Origin: Amycolatopsis sp. NBRC 101858 | GTDB taxonomy: Bacteria; Actinomycetota; Actinomycetes; Mycobacteriales; Pseudonocardiaceae | NCBI RefSeq assembly: GCF_030269325.1 | Contig: NZ_BSTD01000001.1 | Location: 1,132,681 to 1,196,680, forward strand | Length of the DNA: 64,000 nt | Direction of reading: 5' to 3' | In this document: positions 50,705 through 59,469 of the stretch, one piece after another | How the letters are laid out: each line of letters starts with the position of its first letter | Numbering within the stretch: position 1 is the first letter of the stretch | Notes under the pieces: model-generated | Databases searched by the model: none | Told to the model about the DNA's origin: nothing | Seen by the model: only the letters and a program-made list of their open reading frames with translations | Made by a program: the position numbers and the translations under genes

Positions 50705-50738
50705 GGGCGATTACTTCGGCCGCCCGAAGTAATCGCCC
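50705..50738. repeat. Perfect 15-bp inverted repeat before the membrane trio
   Basis: GGGCGATTACTTCGG and CCGAAGTAATCGCCC are exact complements around CCGC. It lies 61-94 nt upstream of the GTG at 50644 and 84 nt from the end of the subtilisin gene. No T run follows, and its AT-rich centre differs from nearby terminators, so an operator is plausible. Confidence 0.7.
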
Positions 50739-50778
50739 GGGCTTCCCGTGGCGCCGGTCCTCGGCGATCCCCCGCACG

Positions 50779-50814
50779 AAAACGGCCCACCTCCGGTGAG
50801 AGGTGGGCCGTTTT
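50779..50814 (-). terminator. Rho-independent terminator of the subtilisin gene
   Basis: AAAACGGCCCACCTC and GAGGTGGGCCGTTTT are perfect 15-base complements with loop CGGTGA and T runs on both strands, nine bases after the stop at 50823. Confidence 0.95.
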
Positions 50815-50822
50815 CGCGAACC

Positions 50823-52544
50823 CTACTTCAGGTACTGCGACCCGTGGGTCACCGCCGAGTAGGCGTCGACGGCGCCGTGGCCGTAGAAGCCGTTGAACGA
50901 CGGGTCACCCGCGCACGTCGCCGTGAACTCGGGGCCGCGGCCCTCGTCCACGTAGTCCACCGTCCGCGGGACCGGGCAGGCGATCTTCGACGCCGTGCCC
51001 TCGAGGACGCGCTGGACCTTGTCCGGGTCCAGCCCGAAGCCGGCGCCCGACTTCTTGCCGTACTGCGACACGATCAGCGCCGAGACGCCCGCCGCGTGCG
51101 GCGTCGCCATCGACGTGCCCTGGAGCCACTGGTAGTAGCCGACCCGGCCGTCGGCCGCCGTCGCCTTCTGGACGCCCAGGGCCACGCCGGCCGGGGTCAC
51201 GTTGCCCGCGGCGTCGATGTTGCCCTCGGCAACACCCACGTTCTTCGGGTACGTCGAGAGGATCTCGTTCTCGACCGTGCGGAACCACGGCGTGCCGAAA
51301 CCGTCGCGGAAGTACCCGCCCGGCGCGGAAACCGAGATCTGCTCGGTGCCGTAGTTCGAGTAGTCCGCCTTCGCCTGCGACGGCCCGAACGCGCCGACGC
51401 CGATCGTGTGGTTGCCCTCGACCGGGAGGTTCAGGCAGGAGCTGTTGTCGACCTGACGCGGGTGCGTCGAGTTGGCCGGGTAGTCCGGGCTCGTCGTGTC
51501 CGGCTGCGGCGCGCCGAGGTCGGTGTGCTGGTTGCCCAGCGCGACCACCATCGTGACGCCCTTCTTGTGCGCGTAGTTCAGCGCGCGCTGGGTCGCCTCG
51601 ATGATCGTGCGCTGCTCGGCCTGCTCCGCGGCGGAGTCGGCCGGGTTCGCCTGGCAGTTGTACAGCCAAGGATCCGTGTAGAAGCTCATGTTGACGACGT
51701 CGATGCCCGCGTCGCCGGCGTAGGTCAGCGCGTCGACGGTCGGCTGCAGGAAGAAGTAGCCCGAGTCCTGGCCGGCGCGGATGTTCACCAACGTCACGTT
51801 CGGCGCCACGCCGGAGACGCCGAAGCCGTTGGCCGCGGCGGCGATGGTGCCGGCGACGTGCGTGCCGTGGCCGCCGTCGTCGTGGTTGACCGGGTCGACG
51901 CAGCCGCGGAACTCACACGGGCCGTCGACCTCGACGCCGTTGACGTCGAACGGGATGTCCTTGGTGAAGTTGCGCGAGTCGGCCGCGTCGAAGTTCGGCG
52001 CGATGTCCGGGTGCGTGCCGTCGATGCCGGTGTCGATGACGCCGACCTTGACCTGCTTGCTGCCCGCCTGCTTGGTGCGCGAGAGGTCCGAGCGGACGGA
52101 CTTGAGGCCCCAGAGCTGGTCGTCCAGCGGGTCCATCCCGACGGCCTTGGTCGCGGCGGCCTTCTTGGAAGCGGCGCCGCGGCCTTCCTTCTCGGCGTTG
52201 TCGTTCTTGGCCTTCTTGCCGTTCTTCGGCAGCGAGCCGATGACCTGGGCCTTGGCCGCGCCGTACACGGCCCGGTTCGCCGAGACGCGCTCGGTGAACC
52301 CGGTGGCCGGGGCGCTGGCCTTGATGAGGCCGACGGCGGTGTTGGTCTCCAGCACGGTGCCGCCCGCGGCGCGGATCGCCTGCTGGACGGTGCCGATGCT
52401 CTGCGTGTCCTTGGCGAGCACGGTGAACTCGGTCGCCGGGCCGGCCAGCGCGGGCTGCGCCGACGCGACCGGGACCGCGACGGCCGAGATCGCCCCGAAC
52501 AGCGGGACGGCCATGGCCGCGGCGAGAAGCCTGGGTCTTTTCAC
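50823..52544 (-). CDS. Secreted S8 subtilisin-family protease
   Basis: 573 residues from GTG at 52544, with AGGAGGAG upstream. A Sec signal peptide (ending near SAQPA) is followed by an inhibitor-type propeptide (about 35-150; FTVLAKDTQSIGTVQQAIRA) and a Lys/Ala-rich link. The mature domain shows the catalytic triad in VGVIDTGIDGTHPD, NHDDGGHGTHVAGT and GTSMATPHAAGVSAL. Several cysteines (CEFRGCVD, CQANPAD) probably form disulfides. It degrades extracellular protein. A peptide importer operon follows on the same strand upstream, with 73 nt between, hinting at linked use of the products. Confidence 0.92.
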   Translation of the reverse strand: MKRPRLLAAAMAVPLFGAISAVAVPVASAQPALAGPATEFTVLAKDTQSIGTVQQAIRAAGGTVLETNTAVGLIKASAPATGFTERVSANRAVYGAAKAQVIGSLPKNGKKAKNDNAEKEGRGAASKKAAATKAVGMDPLDDQLWGLKSVRSDLSRTKQAGSKQVKVGVIDTGIDGTHPDIAPNFDAADSRNFTKDIPFDVNGVEVDGPCEFRGCVDPVNHDDGGHGTHVAGTIAAAANGFGVSGVAPNVTLVNIRAGQDSGYFFLQPTVDALTYAGDAGIDVVNMSFYTDPWLYNCQANPADSAAEQAEQRTIIEATQRALNYAHKKGVTMVVALGNQHTDLGAPQPDTTSPDYPANSTHPRQVDNSSCLNLPVEGNHTIGVGAFGPSQAKADYSNYGTEQISVSAPGGYFRDGFGTPWFRTVENEILSTYPKNVGVAEGNIDAAGNVTPAGVALGVQKATAADGRVGYYQWLQGTSMATPHAAGVSALIVSQYGKKSGAGFGLDPDKVQRVLEGTASKIACPVPRTVDYVDEGRGPEFTATCAGDPSFNGFYGHGAVDAYSAVTHGSQYLK

Positions 52545-52617
52545 GTTTCTCCTCCTCGGGAAAGCGGTTCCTGCACCGTATAGACCGGACAATGCGCGTA
52601 CAACGGCCAAACGTACG

Positions 52618-53616
52618 TTATGGAACAACCGACTTCTGCTCCGCGAAGTGACATGCTGACAAGTGACCGTCCGTGCGCGGGACGAGCTCCGGCACCTCGG
52701 TGGCGCACCGGTCCTGCGCTTTCCAGCAGCGCGTGCGGAACCGGCAGCCGGACGGGGGATCCAGGGGACTCGGGACGTCGCCTTCGAGCCGGATGATCTG
52801 CCGCTGCCCGCGCACGGCCGGGTCCGCCACCGGCACCGCCGACAGCAGCGCCTGGGTGTACGGGTGGGACGGTCGCTCGTAGATCTCCTCGTCCGTCCCG
52901 ATTTCGACGATCTTGCCGAGGTACATCACGGCGACCCGGTTGGACAGGTGCCGCACCACGGAAAGGTCGTGGGCGATGAAGACGTACGACAGGCCGAACT
53001 CGTCCTGCAGGTCGCCGAGCAGGTTCATCACCTGCGCCTGGATCGAGACGTCCAAGGCGGACACCGGCTCGTCGCAGATGATCACCTTGGGCCGCAGCGC
53101 GAGCGCCCGCGCGATGCCGATGCGCTGGCGCTGCCCGCCGGAGAACTGGTGCGGGTAGCGGTTGAGGTGCTCGGGGTTGAGCCCGACGACCTCCAGCAGC
53201 TCCTGCACCTTCTTCGCACGCGAGCCCTTGGGCGCGACGTCGGAGTGGATCTCGAACGGCTCGCCGACGATGTCGCCGACGGTCATCCGCGGGTTGAGCG
53301 AGGTGTACGGGTCCTGCAGCACGATCTGGATCTCACGCCGCAGCTTGCGCAGTTCGTTGCCGCGCAACGAGAACATGTCACGGCCTTCGAACTTCGCGGT
53401 GCCGCCCGTCGGTTCCTCCAGCCGCATCAGCACCTGGGCCAGGGTGGACTTGCCGCAACCGGACTCGCCGACGACGCCGAGCGTCTCGCCGGGCATCAGG
53501 TCGAACGAGACGCCGTCGACGGCCTTGACCTGGCCGATCGTGCGCTTGAACAGGACGCCGGTGCGGACCGGGAAGTACTTCTTCAGGTCGACGACCGAGA
53601 GAATGGGCTCAGGCAC
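52618..53616 (-). CDS. Peptide ABC transporter ATP-binding protein (DppF/OppF type)
   Basis: 332 residues. Walker [11 protein letters not shown]-loop [16 protein letters not shown] signature [15 protein letters not shown], and Walker [13 protein letters not shown] are all present. The C-terminal oligopeptide-transporter domain has the cysteine cluster [15 protein letters not shown], typical of an OppF/DppF iron-sulfur-like motif. The start at 53616 overlaps the preceding DppD gene by eight bases. It powers import of di- or oligopeptides with its DppD partner. It is the last gene of a five-gene operon. Confidence 0.92.
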   Translation of the reverse strand: MPEPILSVVDLKKYFPVRTGVLFKRTIGQVKAVDGVSFDLMPGETLGVVGESGCGKSTLAQVLMRLEEPTGGTAKFEGRDMFSLRGNELRKLRREIQIVLQDPYTSLNPRMTVGDIVGEPFEIHSDVAPKGSRAKKVQELLEVVGLNPEHLNRYPHQFSGGQRQRIGIARALALRPKVIICDEPVSALDVSIQAQVMNLLGDLQDEFGLSYVFIAHDLSVVRHLSNRVAVMYLGKIVEIGTDEEIYERPSHPYTQALLSAVPVADPAVRGQRQIIRLEGDVPSPLDPPSGCRFRTRCWKAQDRCATEVPELVPRTDGHLSACHFAEQKSVVP

Positions 53617-54604
53617 GGGAGTTCACCACCTCTTCGGCGAAGTGGCACGCGCTGGTCCGGCCGAAGCCGATCCCGCGGGGCGCCGGGACTTCCGCGGAAC
53701 AGCGGTCCTCGGCCCGCTTGCAGCGCGGGTGGAACGGGCAGCCCGGCGGGATGTCGAGCAGGCTCGGCGGCAGGCCCTTGATGGTTTCCAGCGTCTGTCC
53801 TTTGAGGTCGAGCCGGGGCAGGGAGTCCATCAGCGCGGCGGTGTACGGGTGGGCCGGCGCGCGGAACAGCTCGACGACGTCGGCCTGCTCGACGATCCGG
53901 CCCGCGTACATCACCGCGATCCGGTCGGCGACCTCCGCGACCACCCCGAGGTCGTGGGTGATCAGCACCAGGCCCATCTTGCGTTCGGCCTGGATCTCCC
54001 CCAGGAGGTCCATGATCTGGGCCTGGACGGTGACGTCGAGCGCGGTGGTCGGCTCGTCGGCGATGAGCAGGTCCGGGTCGAGCGCCAGGGACATCGCGAT
54101 CATCGCGCGCTGGCGCATGCCGCCGGAGAACTGGTGCGGGTAGTCCTTGATCCGCCGCTCCGCGGCCGGGATGCGGACGGTGTCGAGCAGCTCGATCGCG
54201 CGCTTGCGGGCGTCCTTCTTGGACATCCCGAGCCGGACCGTCAGCTGTTCCTCGATCTGGAAGCCCACGGTGAACACGGGGTTCAACGCGGAAAGCGCGT
54301 CCTGGAAGATCATCGCGATCTCGCTGCCGCGCACCTCGCGGCGGCGGTCCTCGGACGCGGTCAGCAGGTCCTCGCCGCGCCAGCGCACCGCGCCGCCGGT
54401 GATCACGCCGGGTGGCATGTCGAGGATGCCCATCACCGTCTGCGCCGTGACGCTCTTGCCGGAGCCGGACTCGCCGAGCACCGCCAGCGTCTCCCCGGAG
54501 TGCACGGAGTACCCGACGCCGTTGAGCACGTTCGCCACGCCGTCGGAGGTCCGGAACTCGACGTGCAGATCCTCTACTTCGAGCAGGAGTTCGTTGTCGG
54601 ACAA
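53609..54604 (-). CDS. Peptide ABC transporter ATP-binding protein (DppD/OppD type)
   Basis: 331 residues from a TTG at 54604 (GAGGT about nine bases upstream). Walker [11 protein letters not shown]-loop [15 protein letters not shown], signature [15 protein letters not shown], and Walker [13 protein letters not shown] are complete. The C-terminal cysteine cluster [14 protein letters not shown] is conserved in the family. It forms the ATPase heterodimer with the protein encoded next. Six bases separate it from the DppC stop. Confidence 0.92.
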   Translation of the reverse strand: MSDNELLLEVEDLHVEFRTSDGVANVLNGVGYSVHSGETLAVLGESGSGKSVTAQTVMGILDMPPGVITGGAVRWRGEDLLTASEDRRREVRGSEIAMIFQDALSALNPVFTVGFQIEEQLTVRLGMSKKDARKRAIELLDTVRIPAAERRIKDYPHQFSGGMRQRAMIAMSLALDPDLLIADEPTTALDVTVQAQIMDLLGEIQAERKMGLVLITHDLGVVAEVADRIAVMYAGRIVEQADVVELFRAPAHPYTAALMDSLPRLDLKGQTLETIKGLPPSLLDIPPGCPFHPRCKRAEDRCSAEVPAPRGIGFGRTSACHFAEEVVNSRA

Positions 54605-54610
54605 GGGGAT

Positions 54611-55564
54611 CTACCTCGACTTCGGATCGAGCGCGTCGCGGATGCCGTCACCCAGCATCACGAAGGCCAGCACGGTCAGGGTGACGAAGGCACCGGGGAA
54701 CAGCAGCATGTGCGGGTCCACCCGGAAGTAGTCCCGCGAGTCGCTGATCATCACGCCCCACGAGATCACCGGCGGGCGCACGCCGATGCCGAGGTAGGCC
54801 AGCGTCGCCTCGGCGCCGATGAACGCGCCGAGCGCGATGGTGGCGTACACCAGCACCGGCGCGAGCGTGTTCGGCAGCAGGTGCCGGAAGATGATCCGCG
54901 GGGTGCTCGCGCCGAGGCCGCGCGCGGCCTTGACGTAGTCGAGCTGCTTGGCCACCAGCGTCGCCGAGCGCATGATGCGCATCGCCACCGGCCAGCTCAG
55001 CACGGCGATGGAGCAGACCACCTGGACGATGATCGTGACCGCGCCGGGGTTCGAGCCGGGCGCGTTGAACGTCGTGAGGATGACGATCGCGCCGAGCACG
55101 AACGGCAGGCCCGCGAAGATGTCGCCGAAGCGCGACAGGACGCTGTCGACGAACCGCCCGTAGTAGCCGGCGAAGATGCCGACGAGTGATCCGAAGAGGA
55201 CGGTCAGCAGGGTCGAGAACACCCCGACCAGCAGGGACGCGCGGGCGCCGTAGATGGTGCGGGCGTAGACGTCGTAGCCCTGGTTGTCGTAGCCGAACCA
55301 GGCGTCCGCGGACGGGCCTTCGTTGGCGTGCGTCAGGTCGCTGAAGCCCGCTTCCCGCGAGCTGAACAGGCCGGGTGCGATGGCGATCAGCACGATCAGC
55401 AGGATGATCACGGCCGAGATGACGAACGCCGGCTTGCGCCGCAGCTGGCGCCACGCGTCGCTCCACAGGCTGCGGGGCTTCTGCGGCCCGGTGCCGGAGT
55501 CGTCGATGCGGGACAGCTCGGCCGCGTCGGCACCGCCGCCGCCCACCAGGTTCGGGTCAGTCAT
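54611..55564 (-). CDS. Peptide ABC transporter permease (DppC type)
   Basis: 317 residues, ATG at 55564 overlapping the DppB gene by eight bases. A cytoplasmic N-terminus of about 40 residues leads to six helices. The family's periplasmic loop WFGYDNQGYDVYARTIYGAR and the EAA loop DYVKAARGLGASTPRIIFRH are clear. It forms the translocation pore with DppB. Confidence 0.92.
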   Translation of the reverse strand: MTDPNLVGGGGADAAELSRIDDSGTGPQKPRSLWSDAWRQLRRKPAFVISAVIILLIVLIAIAPGLFSSREAGFSDLTHANEGPSADAWFGYDNQGYDVYARTIYGARASLLVGVFSTLLTVLFGSLVGIFAGYYGRFVDSVLSRFGDIFAGLPFVLGAIVILTTFNAPGSNPGAVTIIVQVVCSIAVLSWPVAMRIMRSATLVAKQLDYVKAARGLGASTPRIIFRHLLPNTLAPVLVYATIALGAFIGAEATLAYLGIGVRPPVISWGVMISDSRDYFRVDPHMLLFPGAFVTLTVLAFVMLGDGIRDALDPKSR

Positions 55565-56486
55565 AGCGGATCCTCGGGTCGAGAACGGCGTACAGCAGGT
55601 CGACGATGAGGCTCATCAGCAGGTAGACCAGCACCAGCAGGACGACCACGCCGACGACGGTCGCGCTCTCCCGGTTCTGGATGCCGCGGAAGATGAGCCC
55701 GCCCAGGCCGTTGATGTTGAACACGCCTTCGGTGACGATCGCGCCGCCCATCAGGGCGCCCAGGTCGGTGCCGAGGAAGGTGAGCACCGGGATCACCGAG
55801 TTGCGCAGCAGGTGGACGCCGACGACGCGGCTGTTCGGCTGGCCCTTCGCGATCGCCGTCCGCACGTAGTCGGCGCGGCGGTTTTCGGCGATGCTCGTTC
55901 TCGCCAGCCGGGCCACGTAGGCCATGGACAGGCTGCCGAGCGCGATGCCGGGCACGATCAGCTCGCCCACGCTGGGGTTGTCGGACACACTGGCCTCGAT
56001 CAGGCCGAGGCCGTTGCTGCCCAGCGCCAGCTGCAGCACGATCGCCGTGACGAACACCGGCAGCGAGATCAGGAACGTCGTCGAAACCAGCACGAGGTTG
56101 TCGAGGAAACCCTTGCCGCGCAGGCCGGTCAGCACGCCGGCGGTGAGCCCGATGAGGGCCTCGATGACCACGGCGATCACGGCCAGGCGCAGCGTGATCG
56201 GGTACGACGTGGCGATCAGCTCGCCGACCGAGGTGCCGTTGAAGGTCTCGCCCCAGTCGCCGGTGAACAGGCTCCCGAGGTACTTGAAGTACTGCACGAA
56301 GATGTTGTCGTCCAGGTGGAACTTCTCGGTCATCTGGGCGATGTAGGCCGACGGGCAGGCGGCCTGGCCGCACTTGCCGGAGAACGGGTCGCCGGGCACC
56401 GCCCAGACCAGGACGTAGATGAGGAAGGTGGTGCCGAAGAACACCGGGATCAGCTGGAGCAGCCGTCGCAGGACATAACGGGTCAT
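55557..56486 (-). CDS. Peptide ABC transporter permease (DppB type)
   Basis: 309 residues. It starts MTRYVLRRLLQLIPVFFGTT, the typical DppB N-terminus with first helix, and has the large loop between helices 1 and 2 (PGDPFSGKCGQAACPSAYI) and the EAA loop DYVRTAIAKGQPNSRVVGVH. Two cysteines in the extracellular loop may form a disulfide. It starts 89 nt after the stop of the binding protein, with a strong hairpin between. Confidence 0.92.
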   Translation of the reverse strand: MTRYVLRRLLQLIPVFFGTTFLIYVLVWAVPGDPFSGKCGQAACPSAYIAQMTEKFHLDDNIFVQYFKYLGSLFTGDWGETFNGTSVGELIATSYPITLRLAVIAVVIEALIGLTAGVLTGLRGKGFLDNLVLVSTTFLISLPVFVTAIVLQLALGSNGLGLIEASVSDNPSVGELIVPGIALGSLSMAYVARLARTSIAENRRADYVRTAIAKGQPNSRVVGVHLLRNSVIPVLTFLGTDLGALMGGAIVTEGVFNINGLGGLIFRGIQNRESATVVGVVVLLVLVYLLMSLIVDLLYAVLDPRIRYD

Positions 56487-56506
56487 GACGTTCCTAGTGC
56501 GCGCCG

Positions 56507-56544
56507 GCCGTCGTGAGCGGGAGAAGGCTCCCGCTCACGACGGC
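56507..56544 (-). terminator. Intra-operon 17-bp hairpin after the peptide-binding protein
   Basis: GCCGTCGTGAGCGGGAG and CTCCCGCTCACGACGGC pair perfectly around AAGG. It follows the binding-protein gene and precedes the permease genes. Without a T run it probably acts as a partial terminator or 3' stabiliser, giving more binding protein than permease. Confidence 0.8.
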
Positions 56545-56575
56545 GTGGTGGTGGTTGCGGCGGATCAGCGCGGCA

Positions 56576-58201
56576 CTACTTCTTCAGGACCTCGATGGAC
56601 GGGTAGTCCGGCATGCGCCGGAAGTCCAGGGCCGCCGACTTGAGGTTCTTCGACTTCGCCGCGACGCCCTTCTCGTCCCACACCGGGATCGACGGCAGGT
56701 CCTTCGCGACCAGGTCCTCGGCCTGCTGGTACAGCTTGACCGCCGCGTCCTTGTCGGCGGTGGCGTCGGCCTGCGCGAGGATCGCGTCGACCTGCGGGTT
56801 CGAGTAGCTGGAGTCGTTCGAGGACCCGCCGGTCTTGTAGATCGGGTTGAGGAAGTCCTCGATGGACGGGTAGTCCGCCGACCAGTCGGACCGGCCCATG
56901 CCGGTCAGCTTCTTGCCGGTCACGATGCTGCGCCACTGGCCGAAGTCGGTGGCCGGCACGAAGTCGCACTCGACGCCGAGGGTGTTCTTGATGCTGTTGC
57001 ACGCCGCGGTCAGCGGTTCCTTGCGGCCGCCGTCCGCGTTGGACGCGATGGTCAGCTTGCCCTTGAAGCCGGACTTCGCGAAGGCCTCCTTGGCCGCCGC
57101 CGGGTCGAACTTGCAGAACTGGCAGACGCCGGAGCGGGCACCGGTGATGCCCTGGGCGACGTACCCGTCCAGCGGGACGTAGGTGTCGTTCATGACGGTC
57201 TTGGTGATCTGCGCGCGGTCGATCGCCATCGAGATGGCCTTGCGCAGTTCGAGGTTGTCGTAGCCCGGCACGTAGTACGGCACGGCGATGGTGCTGACGC
57301 CGAGCAGCGAGCCGGTGACGAGCCGGTCACCGAGGTCGGCTTTGTACTTGCCGCCCGCGACCGCCGACGGCGGCAGCGCCTCCATGAAGTCGAGCCGCCC
57401 GCTCAGCAGGTCCTGGTAGGCGGTCTCCTGGCTGGAGTAGATCTTGATGTCCAGGTCCTTGAAGTGGACCTTGTCGTCACCCTTGTAGTCGTCGTTGCGG
57501 GTGAGCTTGATGTCCTGGTTCGGCGTCCGCGAGACGAACTTCATCGGGCCGTTGCCGATCGGGTGCTGCTCGAAGGCCTTGGGGTCCTTGAAGAACGAGT
57601 CGGGCAGCGGCGCGAACGCCTGGTAGCCGACCTTGATGTCGAACACCGAGAACGGCGCGTCCAGCGTCACCTGGAACTCGTAGTCACTCTTCTGCACCAG
57701 GCCGGACATCTTGTCGGTGGTCGGCTTGGCGTTCTCGTCCGCGGGGTGGACGTCCTTGTACCCCTGGATGTTCGAGTAGAAGTCGGTGTTGAGCTGCCCG
57801 TTCGGGGCGTAGGCGCCGTAGTTCCAGGCGTCGATGAAGTTGTGCGCCTTCACCTCGGTGCCGTCGTGGAACTTCCAGCCCTGCTTGATCTTGATGTCGT
57901 AGACCTTGGAGTCGGTCGTCGTGATCGAGTCGGCCACCAGGTTGAACGGCTTGGCGTCCGCACCCTTGAAGCCGACCAGCGTCGCGAACATGACCTGGAT
58001 CGCCTTGGTGCCGCCGAGGTCGTTGATGTTGGTCGGGACCAGCGCGTTCTGCGGTTCGGTGCCGTAGACGCTGACGGTGCCGTCCGGGTCCGTCTCGCCG
58101 GCTCCCGCGGAGCTGCCCGAACCGCCGCCGCACGCGGCGAGCGCGAGCGCCAGCGAGGTCATCACCACCGTGGGTCCCCAGAGCCTGCGCGAACGACGCA
58201 T
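56576..58201 (-). CDS. Peptide-binding lipoprotein (SBP family 5)
   Basis: 541 residues from ATG at 58201 with GGAGGGG two bases upstream. The signal ends in lipobox LAAC, followed by a Gly/Ser linker. The family 5 pattern for dipeptide or oligopeptide binding proteins is seen in the ordered lobes (IKQGWKFHDGTEVKAHNFID, PIGNGPMKFVSRTP, LRKAISMAIDRAQITKTVM). Two close cysteines occur in GVCQFCKFD. It presents peptides to the DppBCDF transporter and is the promoter-proximal gene of that operon. Confidence 0.9.
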   Translation of the reverse strand: MRRSRRLWGPTVVMTSLALALAACGGGSGSSAGAGETDPDGTVSVYGTEPQNALVPTNINDLGGTKAIQVMFATLVGFKGADAKPFNLVADSITTTDSKVYDIKIKQGWKFHDGTEVKAHNFIDAWNYGAYAPNGQLNTDFYSNIQGYKDVHPADENAKPTTDKMSGLVQKSDYEFQVTLDAPFSVFDIKVGYQAFAPLPDSFFKDPKAFEQHPIGNGPMKFVSRTPNQDIKLTRNDDYKGDDKVHFKDLDIKIYSSQETAYQDLLSGRLDFMEALPPSAVAGGKYKADLGDRLVTGSLLGVSTIAVPYYVPGYDNLELRKAISMAIDRAQITKTVMNDTYVPLDGYVAQGITGARSGVCQFCKFDPAAAKEAFAKSGFKGKLTIASNADGGRKEPLTAACNSIKNTLGVECDFVPATDFGQWRSIVTGKKLTGMGRSDWSADYPSIEDFLNPIYKTGGSSNDSSYSNPQVDAILAQADATADKDAAVKLYQQAEDLVAKDLPSIPVWDEKGVAAKSKNLKSAALDFRRMPDYPSIEVLKK

Positions 58202-58488
58202 GTCCCCTCCATCTCCGTCTGTCCGAAAGGTGAGACGCACGCTAGCGGGGGCGGTGAAGGTGATCACAGGACTGCGGTGTTGCAAATCAGTGACGGTCGT
58301 CAGGACCACCTGGTTGGAGCACAACCAACGTAGGAATTCGGGTACTCCGGACGGAGTAGCGCGGACACGTGGTCATCGCGCGCTCACGTTCGGTTCGTTT
58401 TGGATTCTCGTTGCGGCGCAAGCTCTTTCGGATGTCCGAAAGGGTCGGTGGAGTGCTTGTCAAGAGGCCTTTGTGGCCGGAACCGGAC
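58202..58488. other. Intergenic region with several short palindromes
   Basis: No gene is apparent. Three perfect small inverted repeats stand out: TGGTTG-GAGCA-CAACCA (58311-58327), TACTCCG-GA-CGGAGTA (58343-58358) and CTTTCGGA-TG-TCCGAAAG (58435-58452). The half-site TGTCCGAAAGG also appears at 58220-58230, just before the peptide-binding gene. These are candidate operators for the peptide operon promoter. Confidence 0.5.
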
Positions 58489-59442
58489 TCAGGCGAGCGA
58501 GAGGGCGATGCCGTCCAGGATGTCGTGCTCGCTGACCACCAGCCCGGTCGGGCCGCCGCGGGCCGCGAGCTGCTCGGCGAGGGTCTGGACCACCACCGCG
58601 CCCCCGGCGATCACGTCGACGCGGCCCGGGTGGATCACCGGGTTCGCCGCTCGCGTCGCGTGGTTCTCGGCCAGCAGCTTCGTCGCGAGCCGGTCGATGT
58701 CCGCGGGGCCGAGCTTCGACAGGTGGACGCGGTCGCTGTCGTACTCCGTCAGCCCGAGCGCGATCGCCGAGAGCGTGGTCACCGTGCCCGCGACACCCAT
58801 CCACGTGCGGGCGCGGGCGACGTCGACGACGTCGAACGCCTCGGTCAGGACCTTGCCCGCCAGGTCGCGGGCGGCCGCGATCTCCTCTGCCGTCGGCGGG
58901 TCGCTCTTCAGCGCGCGCTCGGTGATCCGGACGCAGCCGATGTCGACCGACTTCGCCGCGCTCACCTCGGCCTGCCGGCCGTCCCAGGTGCCGAGGACGA
59001 GCTCGGTCGAGCCGCCGCCGACGTCGGCCACGACGAACGGGCCGTCGTCCGGGTCCTGCTCGCCGACCGCGCCGGTGAAGGACAGCCGCGCCTCTTCGTC
59101 GCCGGTGATCACCTCGGCCTCGACGCCGAGGGTCTCGCGCGTCATGCGGAAGAAGTCGTCGCGGTTCTTCGCGTCGCGGGTGGCGGAGGTGGCGACCATC
59201 CGCACCTTCTCGACGCCCTTGCGCCGCGCGGCGACCGTGTAGTCGGCGAGCGCGGCGCGGGTGCGTTCGAGTGCCTCGGGAGCCAGCTCGCCGGTGGCGT
59301 CGACGCCTTGGCCGAGCCGCACGATCCGCATCTCGCGGTGCAGGTCGCGCAGGTCGACCGTGCCGTCGTGGCGCGGCGTCAGCTCGGCGACGAGCAGGCG
59401 GATGGAGTTGGTCCCACAGTCGATCGCGGCAACACGAGGCAT
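58489..59442 (-). CDS. ppx: Ppx/GppA family exopolyphosphatase
   Basis: 317 residues from ATG at 59442. The actin-like ATPase fold is recognised by phosphate 1 motif AAIDCGTNSIRLLVAE, MVATSATRDAKN, phosphate 2 motif VADVGGGSTELVLG, and GVAGTVTTLSAIALG. The short length, without the C-terminal HD-like domain of E. coli Ppx, matches mycobacterial Ppx2/Rv1026, which hydrolyses polyphosphate or guanosine pentaphosphate. It is part of the conserved eno-ftsB-DUF501-ppx neighbourhood, here interrupted by a transglycosylase gene. Confidence 0.9.
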   Translation of the reverse strand: MPRVAAIDCGTNSIRLLVAELTPRHDGTVDLRDLHREMRIVRLGQGVDATGELAPEALERTRAALADYTVAARRKGVEKVRMVATSATRDAKNRDDFFRMTRETLGVEAEVITGDEEARLSFTGAVGEQDPDDGPFVVADVGGGSTELVLGTWDGRQAEVSAAKSVDIGCVRITERALKSDPPTAEEIAAARDLAGKVLTEAFDVVDVARARTWMGVAGTVTTLSAIALGLTEYDSDRVHLSKLGPADIDRLATKLLAENHATRAANPVIHPGRVDVIAGGAVVVQTLAEQLAARGGPTGLVVSEHDILDGIALSLA

Positions 59443-59469
59443 GCGATCACCCTAACCGGCGCGAACTCC

